Shown here: in pieces, positions 1 to 8,549 of the stretch | Layout: each line of letters opens with the position of its first letter | Position numbering within the stretch: position 1 is the first letter of the stretch | DNA from: Candidatus Geothermarchaeota archaeon | Lineage (GTDB): Archaea; Thermoproteota; Nitrososphaeria; Geothermarchaeales; JDFR-13 | Length of the DNA stretch: 62,039 nucleotides | Assembly: GCA_015523545.1 (NCBI GenBank) | Contig: WAKB01000002.1 | Location: 1-62,039 of the forward strand | Direction of reading: 5' to 3' | Program-made: the position numbers and the translations under genes | The notes under the pieces: generated by a model | Told to the model about the DNA's origin: nothing | Databases searched by the model: none | Seen by the model: the letters and a program-made list of their open reading frames with translations, nothing else

Positions 1-915
1 GTTCTTAATTGGCTTTGTGATGTCGTAGTTTAGTCCGAATGCTAGTTCCCCGGGTATCGAGGCTCCCTCGTCGACGCTGATTATCTTCTCTAGGTATTCC
101 TGGCCCTCCATAGCCTTGGCCTTCACCACTCTCCCCCTCTCGAACCTGAGCTTCACACCCTTCATCTCCATACCCCTCCATAGGACTGGTATGTCGAAGT
201 ATATCGTCCCCTCGGTCGCGTCTTCATGGGGGCCTGTGAAGACCTCGCCGCCGGGCATGTTCTTACGTCCATCGTCGTTTATCCATGTCCTGCCACCTAC
301 CTTGAAGATAATGTCTGTCTCCTCACCCACTATGCGGAGCTCATCCACCTTCTCCAGGAACTCCCTAATATTTTCCTGCCACTCGGTCTGTCTACGCCAC
401 TCCTCCACCGGGTCTGGCCTGTGGAGCTTGAGAGCCCTCTCCACGAATTCCTGGAACTCTAGGATCGACATCCCCGCCTCCTGGGCCAGTGCCCTGGTTG
501 GGTAGGCTGTAACTGTCCACCTTATCTCTCCCCTACCATCCCTCTCGAAGAAGATCTCCACTAGTCGTCTCTGGGCCTTGTTCCTCCTCTGTATCTTCTC
601 AGGTGGTATGGCTACTAACGGCTTTGTATGTGTGCTGGATATGATGGATACCCTAACATCCATCTTCTCGGCTATGTATTCGTCTATTGGTGAGAGGTAG
701 TCGAGCAGCTCGTCGGGTGCGTATCTGTAGAAGATCTCTGTCAGCTCCTCATCCCTAACGTTGAAGCGGGGGTAGCCGCCTCTCTTAACAGTCTCCTTGT
801 AGATCTCCTTCACCAGGGGGAATGCCTCTAGGCTGGCCCCTATATAGACCTCATCACCCGTACCTATGGATACGCAGTAATCGACGATTAGCTGGGCGAA
901 CCTGTTGAGATCCAT
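1..915 (-). CDS. M29-family aminopeptidase, C-terminus cut by window edge
   Basis: The reverse strand reads open from an ATG at 915 to the window edge (305 codons), starting MDLNRFAQLIVDYCVSIGTG. It matches the thermophilic metallo-aminopeptidase family M29 (leucyl aminopeptidase/AmpS type), cytosolic enzymes that remove N-terminal residues from peptides using two metal ions. The segment GGEVFTGPHEDATEG near residue 245 is the family's first metal-ligand glutamate motif. The other ligands (later Glu, two His, Asp) would lie beyond the edge and cannot be checked. The start is supported by a TATA box centred 30 nt upstream, which implies a leaderless transcript separate from the operon behind it. 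The gene is truncated only by the window. Confidence 0.85.
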   Translation of the reverse strand, partial: MDLNRFAQLIVDYCVSIGTGDEVYIGASLEAFPLVKEIYKETVKRGGYPRFNVRDEELTEIFYRYAPDELLDYLSPIDEYIAEKMDVRVSIISSTHTKPLVAIPPEKIQRRNKAQRRLVEIFFERDGRGEIRWTVTAYPTRALAQEAGMSILEFQEFVERALKLHRPDPVEEWRRQTEWQENIREFLEKVDELRIVGEETDIIFKVGGRTWINDDGRKNMPGGEVFTGPHEDATEGTIYFDIPVLWRGMEMKGVKLRFERGRVVKAKAMEGQEYLEKIISVDEGASIPGELAFGLNYDITKPIKN

Positions 916-940
916 ATGTATAATCCTGGTTGGGTGTAGT

Positions 941-950
941 GTATAAATCT
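941..950 (-). promoter_or_regulatory. TATA box of the M29 aminopeptidase gene
   Basis: Minus-strand AGATTTATAC lies 26-35 nt before the ATG at 915. This is archaeal TATA-box spacing for transcription starting at or next to the start codon. Confidence 0.55.
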
Positions 951-981
951 ATGGTTATTCCTGTCTATCCTGTGGTGGTGC

Positions 982-2274
982 CTATATCCATAGCTCCTTT
1001 GTGGCGCATCTTATTCCTCCGCCACCCGCCTCTATATGGGGTATATCCACCTCGATCACGTCTGCTCCCAATCTCTCTAGATACCTGTTAGTCTCCTTGT
1101 TGTAGCTGTCCACTAGGATCTTGTTGCCCCCTAGGTTGAAGGCGTTGACCATGGTTATCTTGCTAGCGCCCTTCCTAGGTGGTTCTACAAGGTTGTATCC
1201 CTTCTCGGTTAGGAGCTCCACCCCATTGTGTATCCTGAACTCCCCCCTCTCCCTGTCATATTCTAGGAAGCTGTATAGCCCCATACGTGACGGGTCTATC
1301 AGGAAGGTCCCTCCGTCGAGCTCTATATACATCATGACTACGTCGAGGTGTACCGCCCCCGTCTCCCAGTCGTTTATATATGCTGATATGGGAACCCCTA
1401 TAAACCTCGTCTCCCTAGGTAGTATTCGGGAGAGGCTCTTGAAGGCGGGCGGGTTTGTACCCCTTACACCTACGCCTGTGAAGATCGTTGTCTCCCCATC
1501 CATATCCACCACGATGTAGTTCCCGCCCTCTACGTGGGGCATGTAGACCCTGCCCCAGACCTCCTCGGGGCTCACGGCGTATATCGGGTCTAGCCCAAGC
1601 TCCCTATATATCCTTATCAGAATGTCCTCTTCTCCCTTCCTCAGGTGTAGCGCCATCAACCCTATTATGGGCTCTCGCCACCATGTCAGGCTCTGGTCCC
1701 TGGTGTAGCCCGTCTTTGGGAGGTTTTCGGGTATGTCGACCTCTATGAGTCTCCCACTGTATACCTGGCTGACCTCGTGGTAGATGCCCTTGTCGACAGC
1801 TATTATAGGCTCTACCCCCTCGTTTCTCAGGGCGTCGGCTATCCTGAGAATATCCTTCATCCACCCCTCTCCCGTCGGGGTGATCTCTCCAGTATTGGTT
1901 CTACTCCTCCATAGCCAGCCTCTCCAGTCCCTCCTGACCTTCTCGAACTGTCTATCGGATGGGAGTATTAGGAGGGCCGCCTTCTTGGGGTCTGTCTCGG
2001 TATGTATCGGTCCTCTGGTATCGATCCACCTGCTAAGCCTGTCTAGGTATCTATGGGTCTCCTCCATAAGCTCCTCGGGGCCTGAGGGTTTATAGAGCCT
2101 ATAGACCGTGTATAGGAGGCTATAGATCGATGGCTCTATACCGTTGGTGTCTACATACTCCTCGTATTTGAGGGGTAGAGGTGTCTCGAGCCTCATTACC
2201 TTTCTGATCCGGTCCAGGCTGTTTAGGAATTTCTTGAAGGCTTCCTCCGGTATTCCCCTCAATTCTCGTGACAT
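982..2274 (-). CDS. Arginine deiminase/amidinotransferase-family enzyme, possibly altered substrate
   Basis: The protein has 430 aa. The start is the ATG at 2274, preceded by GGGTGTGGA; an in-frame TTG at 2301 would add nine residues. It belongs to the guanidino-group-modifying superfamily (arginine deiminase, agmatine deiminase, dimethylarginine hydrolase, amidinotransferases), which attack the guanidinium carbon with a Cys nucleophile. Visible elements are TRDQSLTWW near 191, HVEGGN at 247-252, VHLD with the His-Asp pair at 309/311, and C-terminal GGGGIRCATKEL with the nucleophile at Cys423. In deiminases the second element is normally EGGD, with Asp contacting the guanidinium; here it is Asn. 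It is the last gene of a minus-strand operon, about 40 nt behind an argininosuccinate-lyase-like gene. The substrate is unknown; family assignment is firm, 'arginine deiminase' is not. Confidence 0.75.
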   Translation of the reverse strand: MSRELRGIPEEAFKKFLNSLDRIRKVMRLETPLPLKYEEYVDTNGIEPSIYSLLYTVYRLYKPSGPEELMEETHRYLDRLSRWIDTRGPIHTETDPKKAALLILPSDRQFEKVRRDWRGWLWRSRTNTGEITPTGEGWMKDILRIADALRNEGVEPIIAVDKGIYHEVSQVYSGRLIEVDIPENLPKTGYTRDQSLTWWREPIIGLMALHLRKGEEDILIRIYRELGLDPIYAVSPEEVWGRVYMPHVEGGNYIVVDMDGETTIFTGVGVRGTNPPAFKSLSRILPRETRFIGVPISAYINDWETGAVHLDVVMMYIELDGGTFLIDPSRMGLYSFLEYDRERGEFRIHNGVELLTEKGYNLVEPPRKGASKITMVNAFNLGGNKILVDSYNKETNRYLERLGADVIEVDIPHIEAGGGGIRCATKELWI

Positions 2275-2316
2275 TCCACACCCATTTATAGCTGTAACCA
2301 AGATTTAACTTGGAGT

Positions 2317-3636
2317 CTATAGGATGCCTATACCACACAGTATGTCTTTTGTGGTGGGGCTAAGTAGCTTCTGGATGGCTTTGGGACTGGTAACGCTCGG
2401 CACATCCTCACCCCATGTTATGTAGCCTTTGGGTGCATCTATATGGTTCTCCTCCCCGATTAGATCGAGGGGATCCTCACCCTTCATCAACCTCTTCTTC
2501 ACCATGCGGTATGCATCTCTATAGGGGATACCCTTCTCCATGGAGAGTCTGGTCGCTATCCACTGTGGATATATTGTCTCGTCTTCTCTCTGAATCTCTA
2601 CACCCGTCAATAGCCTTACTATGGCCTTGGTGGATAGTATTAGGTCTATTGAGGTCTTCACAACCATGTGTTTAAATTCTTGGCCCGTCCTCTGGTAGCC
2701 TGTCATGTCAGCCTCTAGGGATGATGCGGCGGCTGCGGATGTAGCTATATATAGCCTCTTAGCCTCGAGTATCTCCATGAGGTCAGGGTTCCTCTTATGT
2801 GGGAGGGCGCTGCTACCCGTATGGAGATCCTCCGACAGTCTTATGAACCCCTCCTCCTCTAGGTGGTAGATGTCCCTAGCTATGCGGGTGTATAGGCTTA
2901 GCAGCCGTGAAGCTAGGTATAGATGCCTCCTGATATGCTCCTTCCTACTGTTGACTGCATCCAGTGTCGTTCTATGGCTATATCTAAACCCGAGGAGGGT
3001 GGATGTGTGTCTCCATACCGTATCCATATCTTCCGCTATGCACCCAGCTATCGCCCCGCTCCCCATAGGGGATGTCATGAGTAGCTCTGTAAAAAGCTTG
3101 ACCTCCCCCAGTATCCTGTCGAGGGCCTCTAGGTATGACTCATAGAGGCTATGATCCGTAACTGAGTCTGCCCTACGGTAGTGTGTATAGACTGGTATCC
3201 TCCTTCCGCTAGACTTGTCACTTATAGTCTCGAGCGTATCTATGAGCTGGTCTATGGATGTGAGGGTATCGTACCAAATCCTCCGTAGATAGAGGCGCTC
3301 GACAACGTTAACGGTCTCGTTACGGCTCCTACACATGTAGGGGAATCCTATCTCCTCTGATAGGCGGTGCTCGATGAGGCTGTGGATATCCTCATATTTT
3401 CTAAGCTCCCTAGGATCCTCATCCATAAGGTTTCTAAGTATCTCACGGGCCTTCTCCAACTCCCCTTTTTTCAGGAGTCCCGCCTCACTATAGCCTGCTA
3501 GGTAGGCATACTCCGTGGCTACTGCCTCGGGCAGCATCTCTAGGTCTGCTGGGGGCACACCCTCAACATCGGTGTATGTCAATAGTCTTATCAAGTCGTC
3601 CCTCTCGATCTTCCTGTCCGACCATGATACCCACAT
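2317..3636 (-). CDS. Argininosuccinate-lyase-like protein (fumarase/aspartase superfamily), divergent
   Basis: At 439 aa this is slightly shorter than ordinary argininosuccinate lyase (about 460). The superfamily loop GSSALPHKRNPDLMEI (about 268-283) contains the catalytic Ser segment, and EDIHSLIEHRL, GSGAIAG and the C-terminal MEKGIPYRDAYRMVKK follow argininosuccinate lyase rather than adenylosuccinate lyase. Family enzymes split argininosuccinate into arginine and fumarate in the cytosol. Several usual positions differ: SRNETVNVV instead of SRNDQV, and THYRRADSVT instead of THLQRAQPVT. It could be this organism's argH, pairing with argG (24.7 kb) and argF (14.4 kb), or a lyase for a related N-succinyl guanidino compound, as its deiminase-like and oxidoreductase neighbours hint. 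It starts 15 nt after the upstream gene ends. Confidence 0.72.
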   Translation of the reverse strand: MWVSWSDRKIERDDLIRLLTYTDVEGVPPADLEMLPEAVATEYAYLAGYSEAGLLKKGELEKAREILRNLMDEDPRELRKYEDIHSLIEHRLSEEIGFPYMCRSRNETVNVVERLYLRRIWYDTLTSIDQLIDTLETISDKSSGRRIPVYTHYRRADSVTDHSLYESYLEALDRILGEVKLFTELLMTSPMGSGAIAGCIAEDMDTVWRHTSTLLGFRYSHRTTLDAVNSRKEHIRRHLYLASRLLSLYTRIARDIYHLEEEGFIRLSEDLHTGSSALPHKRNPDLMEILEAKRLYIATSAAAASSLEADMTGYQRTGQEFKHMVVKTSIDLILSTKAIVRLLTGVEIQREDETIYPQWIATRLSMEKGIPYRDAYRMVKKRLMKGEDPLDLIGEENHIDAPKGYITWGEDVPSVTSPKAIQKLLSPTTKDILCGIGIL

Positions 3637-3651
3637 CTATCTCTTCACCCC

Positions 3652-4584
3652 TTATAGGGATATCTCTCTGAATCCCTTCTCGGCCTCTTCGATCAGCCTC
3701 ATCAAAGGTATTATGTCTTCGAGGGGTGTGGCGGGCTCTATCGAACCATCTATGACGGAGAGGAAGTGTAGGTGCTCGTTCCTCAGTGCGTCTCCCTCCA
3801 ATACGTATTCCTGGTGGCCTCCCGGGCCATACACCTCTACCTTCTTGTCGATCATGTCTAAGTATATCTTCGTATCCTCGATGAGTATCTCGATCCTCCT
3901 GACCAGTGATCCGTGGATGTAGGAGCTATATAGGTTGGCGTCCAGCCTCTCCCCCCTTAGCACTAGGTTGGAGGCCACTTCACGGCCCTCACCATCCACA
4001 ACCCTCCATCCACCGGTCTCCACATTGTCAAGCTCTACGAGCTGTGAGAGTATGTGAAGGTCGTGGATGGTTAGGTCCAGTGTCACCCTTGTCTCGAGCT
4101 TCCTCGGCTTTGAAGTTCTGCAGCTAGTGAAGACTAGGCTTCTATCCATCACCCTTATGTATCGTAGCATGTGTACCACTGCTGGGTTGAACCTCTCGAT
4201 CATGCCGACCATCACGGTGGCCTCCTTCTCGAGCGCCAGCCTATGCATCTCCTCCGCCTCGTCGGCGGTGGCTGCTGGTGGCTTCTCCACCAATATGTTT
4301 TTCACACCCTCCACAACCTCCCTGAAGATCTCTAGATGTGTGGATGTAGGTGTGGCTATCACTACACCGTCAGGCTGATCCTCCACGAGCTCCCTCAGCG
4401 ATGTATATGCCCTCACCCTGTATCTCTGGGATAGCTCCCTAGCCTTCTCCCGGTCAATGTCGTAGATCCCGGATATCTCTACTAGGCCCCTCCTTCTATG
4501 CATCAGGAGCGTCTTGAGATGGTTCTGTCCCATGTGTCCCAGGCCTATCAGAGCTATCCTCGGGGCTCTCCTCAGGCTCGACAT
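3652..4584 (-). CDS. Gfo/Idh/MocA-family NAD(P)-dependent oxidoreductase
   Basis: The 310-aa protein has an N-terminal Rossmann fold: GLGHMG dinucleotide motif at 14-19, an acidic residue ending the second strand (YDID), and VVIATPT then NILVEKPP at 97-103, the EKP motif of this family. A C-terminal alpha/beta substrate domain includes TLDLTIHDLHIL, whose Asp/His positions are usual for catalysis. Known members oxidise or reduce sugars, inositols, imines or biliverdin, so family membership does not fix the substrate. Its ATG overlaps the stop of the upstream M20-like gene by one base (TAATG), so the two are translationally coupled. The context suggests an amino-acid or imine-type substrate rather than a sugar; this is inference. 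Confidence 0.85.
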   Translation of the reverse strand: MSSLRRAPRIALIGLGHMGQNHLKTLLMHRRRGLVEISGIYDIDREKARELSQRYRVRAYTSLRELVEDQPDGVVIATPTSTHLEIFREVVEGVKNILVEKPPAATADEAEEMHRLALEKEATVMVGMIERFNPAVVHMLRYIRVMDRSLVFTSCRTSKPRKLETRVTLDLTIHDLHILSQLVELDNVETGGWRVVDGEGREVASNLVLRGERLDANLYSSYIHGSLVRRIEILIEDTKIYLDMIDKKVEVYGPGGHQEYVLEGDALRNEHLHFLSVIDGSIEPATPLEDIIPLMRLIEEAEKGFREISL

Positions 4585-5936
4585 TATGTCCTGAGCACCC
4601 TATGGAAATATGTCGGTGTGTAGAAGGCGGTCTTCCACACAGTGTCAAGGGTTATATACTCGTTGGGTGCGTGTGCCCTCCCGCCGTTCCCAGGGCCTGT
4701 CGAGACTATGTCTACACAGAGCACCTGTGTGAATAGGTACATGGGTGCCGAGCCTGGTAGTCTGAGGACCCTCTTGGGTGTTAGTCCCATATCCCTATAG
4801 ACCTCCTCCGCAGCCCTCGTGGATGGTGAGTCTAGGGGTGTCTGGCTCCATGGATACATATCCCTAACATCTATCTCGACCAGGTCTCCCAGTCCCAGAT
4901 CCCTAACCATTTTCTTGAACTCTTCAACGATCTCCTCTGGAACCATATCCGGGACTAGTCGGAAGTCTATCTTCATCCTCGCGTCGTGGGGGATGATGGT
5001 CTTGGTACCCTCTCCACAGTATCCGCTGCAGAAGCCGTCGATGTTTACCGTTGGGTGGAAGAAGATCTCTTCTACAAGTCTCCTCCTATCATCTATCCTG
5101 ACCCTCTCGACGCCATACTCCTCTATCACCCTCCCCGGGGGTAAAGCCTCCATAATCTCATCTATCGTTGCCAGCTCCCCCTGTGTAGGCTCTCTAAACC
5201 CTTTGTACAGCCAGTCCGGCTTAGGTCCCCCTAGTGGGTCTATAAGCTCCGAGGCTATCCTTGTTAATACTGCTGCAGGGTTTACTATTCCCCTACTGTA
5301 GCTGCTGTGTATATCGTACTTGCTAGTCTTTACATAGAGGTCTATGTAGATGATCCCCTTGTTCCCAAGGATTATGCTGGGTACTCCACGTCTAAACTCG
5401 CTGGGTATTGTGAAGAGTGCTGTCCTCGCCCCGCTGAGCACATCCTTAAGATCCTCCACCGCCTTCGGCATCGAGGGACTCCCCAGCTCCTCCTCCCCCT
5501 CGATTATGAAGTGTATCTCTCCTGGGGGCTCTCCGAAGCTCTTTATGTATTTCTCGAGGCCGAGTAGAGAACTCATCAACGCGCCCTTCGTGTTGAATGC
5601 TCCCCTGGCGATGATCCTGTCCTCCACTATCCTGGCCTCGAAGGGAGGGGCTATCCACTCGTCTAGGGGCTCTACAGGCTGGACATCATACATTCCGTAG
5701 TATATCCCCTTCTCGCCACTCCCTATCCTGCCGTATACTACTGGGTGGCCGCCGTAGCGTCTAAGATCGGCCTCTCCGCCGAGCCTGTCTATGATGAAGT
5801 CTCTTAGGAACCGGGCCGTCTCCTCTATCCCCTCGCCAGTCGCTGAGATGCTGGGCATCCTGAGGAACTCCCTGACCTCCTCAATGAGGCGTGCCTCCTC
5901 ACTCCTAACCTCCTCGAGGAATCTGCCAGTGTTCAT
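4584..5936 (-). CDS. M20-family hydrolase homolog with substituted metal ligands
   Basis: A 450-aa protein of the M20 family (ArgE/DapE/CPG2/carnosinase-like), normally di-zinc hydrolases of N-acyl amino acids or dipeptides. The fold markers are present: YYGMYDVQPVEPLDEW, ARGAFNTKGALM, IIEGEEELGS and C-terminal GRAHAPNEYI. The zinc-binding His of the usual GHxDVxP is Met82, and the bridging Asp of RGxxDxKG is Asn115; the Glu pair (about 148-150) and the late His remain. A canonical M20 protein is encoded at 49.3 kb for comparison. The start at 5936 is chosen because the family normally begins there and a TATA-like element lies at 5961-5970; an upstream ATG at 5996 would add 20 residues of no family likeness. 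First gene of the operon. Activity may be lost or changed. Confidence 0.8.
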   Translation of the reverse strand: MNTGRFLEEVRSEEARLIEEVREFLRMPSISATGEGIEETARFLRDFIIDRLGGEADLRRYGGHPVVYGRIGSGEKGIYYGMYDVQPVEPLDEWIAPPFEARIVEDRIIARGAFNTKGALMSSLLGLEKYIKSFGEPPGEIHFIIEGEEELGSPSMPKAVEDLKDVLSGARTALFTIPSEFRRGVPSIILGNKGIIYIDLYVKTSKYDIHSSYSRGIVNPAAVLTRIASELIDPLGGPKPDWLYKGFREPTQGELATIDEIMEALPPGRVIEEYGVERVRIDDRRRLVEEIFFHPTVNIDGFCSGYCGEGTKTIIPHDARMKIDFRLVPDMVPEEIVEEFKKMVRDLGLGDLVEIDVRDMYPWSQTPLDSPSTRAAEEVYRDMGLTPKRVLRLPGSAPMYLFTQVLCVDIVSTGPGNGGRAHAPNEYITLDTVWKTAFYTPTYFHRVLRT

Positions 5937-6011
5937 ACCGTATATATCTGTATGTCTACCTAGCTTATAGAGCCCCTGCTTATAGGGCCTCCACATCCTT
6001 TAGATATTCTT

Positions 6012-6593
6012 ATGGATATTCTTGGCTTGGCTAGGAGGAGGCGCTCGGTAAGACGGTTCAGGAGGGATCCTATTAGGGAGGAGGATCTCAGATATGTTCT
6101 TGAGGCTGCCCACTACTCACCCTCAGGAGCTAATAGGCAGCCTTGGCGATTCATACTCGTCAAGGATCCTGAGAGGAAGCGGAGGATAAGGGAGATCTGT
6201 GAGGAGATTGAGAAGAGGTTCTATGAGAGGGTTCCACAGTGGTTCCTCGAGTTCGCCCGTTCCCGTGGGATTACATGGAGGAAGCCTCACCTGACGGATG
6301 CCCCCGTATTGATCGTGGTGGCTGGGTATAGGAAGAGCCCCCATTGGAAGGAGAGTATATGGATAATGATTGGCTATCTCTTGCTGGCTGCTGAGGAGAG
6401 GGGGCTGGCCACACTTACATACACGCCTTCAGATACTAGGTGGGCCAAAGAGTTCTTCAACCTTCCCGAGGGCTGGGGGCTGGAGACGATCATACCTATC
6501 GGCTATCCCGAGGAGATGCCCAGCTTCCCCGGTAGGTATCCCCTTGAGGAACTGATATATAGTGAGGAGTGGGGGAGGAGGGACGGCCTATGA
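6012..6593 (+). CDS. Nitroreductase-family flavoprotein
   Basis: The 193-aa protein matches the nitroreductase/NAD(P)H:FMN oxidoreductase fold. It has RRRSVRRF at 8-15 and SPSGANRQPW at 36-45, the two FMN-binding segments, then GYLLLAAEERGLAT in the helix over the flavin and LETIIPIGYPEE near the C-terminus, which closes the site. Members use FMN to reduce nitro groups, quinones, enals or flavins; no specific substrate can be inferred. The ATG follows a TATA-like TTATAGG at 5981-5987, so the message is probably leaderless. It diverges from the M20-like gene and its end overlaps the convergent acetyl-CoA synthetase gene by six bases. Confidence 0.88.
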   Translation: MDILGLARRRRSVRRFRRDPIREEDLRYVLEAAHYSPSGANRQPWRFILVKDPERKRRIREICEEIEKRFYERVPQWFLEFARSRGITWRKPHLTDAPVLIVVAGYRKSPHWKESIWIMIGYLLLAAEERGLATLTYTPSDTRWAKEFFNLPEGWGLETIIPIGYPEEMPSFPGRYPLEELIYSEEWGRRDGL

Positions 6594-8549
6594 GGAGGCT
6601 CCAAGCACCCTCTTCAACTCCTCCACTGCACTGGGATCCTCTAGTGTCGATGTATCCCCTATCGGCCTGCCCTGGATAAGGGAGATGATTATCCTCCTCA
6701 TGATCTTCCCACTCCTAGTCTTGGGAAGCTTTGTGGCGAAGACTATCTTCTTGGGCTCGGCTATGGGGCCCACTAGGCTACGCACCCTCTCCCTGATCTC
6801 CTTCTCCAGCTCCTCACTGGGCTCATAACCCTCCTTCAGGGTGACGACAGCCAGTGGCACCTCGCCCTTCACTGGGTCTGGAGCGCCCACAACAGCTGCC
6901 TCGCTGACGGCTGGGTGTGTAAGTATAGCGTCCTCGAGCTCGATCGTCCCTATCCTGTGACCAGCAACCTTCAGGACCTCGTCTGCCCTCCCGAGTACCC
7001 AGAAGTAGCCGTCCCTATCGATGACTGCGTAGTCGGCTGGGTAGTAGATCCATACATTGTTGTCTGGGTCGCTGAACCTCCTCCAGTAGGTCTCCACGTA
7101 TCTCTCTGGATCGCCCCATATACCCATCAGCATCCCTGGCCAGGGCCTACGTATAACTAGGTAGCCTTTCTCACCAGGCTCTGCCCGGGACCCATCGTCC
7201 CTCAGGACGTCGGCTACTATGCCTGGGAGCGGGAGAGTAGCGCTTCCCGGCTTCAGAGGGACTAGTGAGATCCCCGGTGCTGGGCTTATCATGGCCGCTC
7301 CAGTCTCTGTCTGCCACCAGGTGTCGACTATCGGTGCTGAGGAGCCGCCGATCTTCTCGTAGTACCATTTCCATACATCTGGGTTTATAGGCTCGCCAAC
7401 CGTGCCCAGTAGGCGTAGGCTACTAAGGTCGTGCCCCTCTACCCACTGATCCCCATACTTCCTGAGGAGCCTGAGTAGTGTCGGGCTTGTGTAGAATGTG
7501 GTTACTCCATACTCCCCCACTATGCTCCATATCCGCCCCGGGTCGGGATAGTCTGGGGCGCCCTCATACATTATAGAGGTCATCCCATGCATCAGTGGGC
7601 CATATACGATGTAGGTATGCCCAGTTATCCAGCCTATGTCGGCTGCGCACCAGTATACGTCGCCTGGCCTCGGGTCCCAGTTCCACTTGAAGACGTTGTA
7701 TACATAGGTCATGTAGCCACCTACGCCGTGCATGATCCCTTTTGGTTTCCCTGTTGTCCCACTGGTATAGAGTATGAAGAAGACATCGGTGCTCTCCATC
7801 TCCATAGGCTTGACATATACCTTGTCGGGCACCTCCCTCAGGAGGTCGTCTAGCCACGCCTCCCTCTTCCCCAGCTCAATGCCTAGTCCCAGCCTCCTCA
7901 CCACCACTATCTTCTCAACCTCCACCCCCAGCTCCTTCGCCCTGGCAACGGCCTCCCTCGCCCTCTCAACCAGGTTTATGGTCCTACCCCTCCTCGGGAA
8001 GCCGTCGGCCGTGACGAGTATCCTAGAGTTCGCATCTACTATCCTGTCCGCCAAGGCACCGCTGCTGAAGCCGGAGAATACGACGCTGTGGATAGCCCCT
8101 ATACGTGCCGCTGCTAGCATGAAGACGGGTAGCTCCGGGATCATTGGTAGGTATAGGGTTATCGTGTCCCCCTTACCCATGCCGAGGGTCTCCCTTAGTA
8201 GGTAGGCAACCCGGTTGACGTACCGGGCTAGATCGTCGTAGCTTATCACCCTCCTAGTGCCGTCCTCGCCTATCCAGTAGTAAGCCACCCTCCCCCTTCC
8301 ATGTGATCCATGCCTCTCCAAAGCGTTGAGGTTGATGTTCGTCCTCCCACCCTCGAACCACCTGTAGAAGGGTGGGTTCTCACTATTCAGGACACGGTCC
8401 CACGTCCTGGTCCAGACTAGCTCCCTAGCCCTCTCAGCCCAGAACTCCTCGATATCCTCAACACTTCTACGGTAGTAGTCTTGATAGGCTCCCAGCCCGG
8501 GCCAGTAACGTTCCTCAAAGGGTAGGGCCTCCTGCGACATGCTAGACAC
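6588..8549 (-). CDS. acs: Acetyl-CoA synthetase, AMP-forming
   Basis: This 653-aa protein has full family length. It activates acetate (possibly propionate) to acyl-CoA through an acyl-AMP intermediate. Motifs in order: HSVVFSGFSS near 154-163, the P-loop-like YTSGTTGKPKG at 261-271, WWQTETG at 411-417 (its Trp shapes the acetate pocket), the YxPxD/GR hinge segment around 520-530, and C-terminal LPKTRSGKIMRR with the catalytic Lys near 616. The ATG at 8549 has GGTG five bases upstream. It stands alone, convergent with the nitroreductase gene. The C2-specific pocket is inferred from sequence similarity only; another short-chain acyl-CoA synthetase is possible. Confidence 0.92.
   Translation of the reverse strand: MSSMSQEALPFEERYWPGLGAYQDYYRRSVEDIEEFWAERARELVWTRTWDRVLNSENPPFYRWFEGGRTNINLNALERHGSHGRGRVAYYWIGEDGTRRVISYDDLARYVNRVAYLLRETLGMGKGDTITLYLPMIPELPVFMLAAARIGAIHSVVFSGFSSGALADRIVDANSRILVTADGFPRRGRTINLVERAREAVARAKELGVEVEKIVVVRRLGLGIELGKREAWLDDLLREVPDKVYVKPMEMESTDVFFILYTSGTTGKPKGIMHGVGGYMTYVYNVFKWNWDPRPGDVYWCAADIGWITGHTYIVYGPLMHGMTSIMYEGAPDYPDPGRIWSIVGEYGVTTFYTSPTLLRLLRKYGDQWVEGHDLSSLRLLGTVGEPINPDVWKWYYEKIGGSSAPIVDTWWQTETGAAMISPAPGISLVPLKPGSATLPLPGIVADVLRDDGSRAEPGEKGYLVIRRPWPGMLMGIWGDPERYVETYWRRFSDPDNNVWIYYPADYAVIDRDGYFWVLGRADEVLKVAGHRIGTIELEDAILTHPAVSEAAVVGAPDPVKGEVPLAVVTLKEGYEPSEELEKEIRERVRSLVGPIAEPKKIVFATKLPKTRSGKIMRRIIISLIQGRPIGDTSTLEDPSAVEELKRVLGASS

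Noticed and set aside
6003-6023. Direct repeat GATATTCTT spaced 12 bases around the nitroreductase start.
   Set aside because: Partly coding and A/T-rich; no support as a regulatory site.
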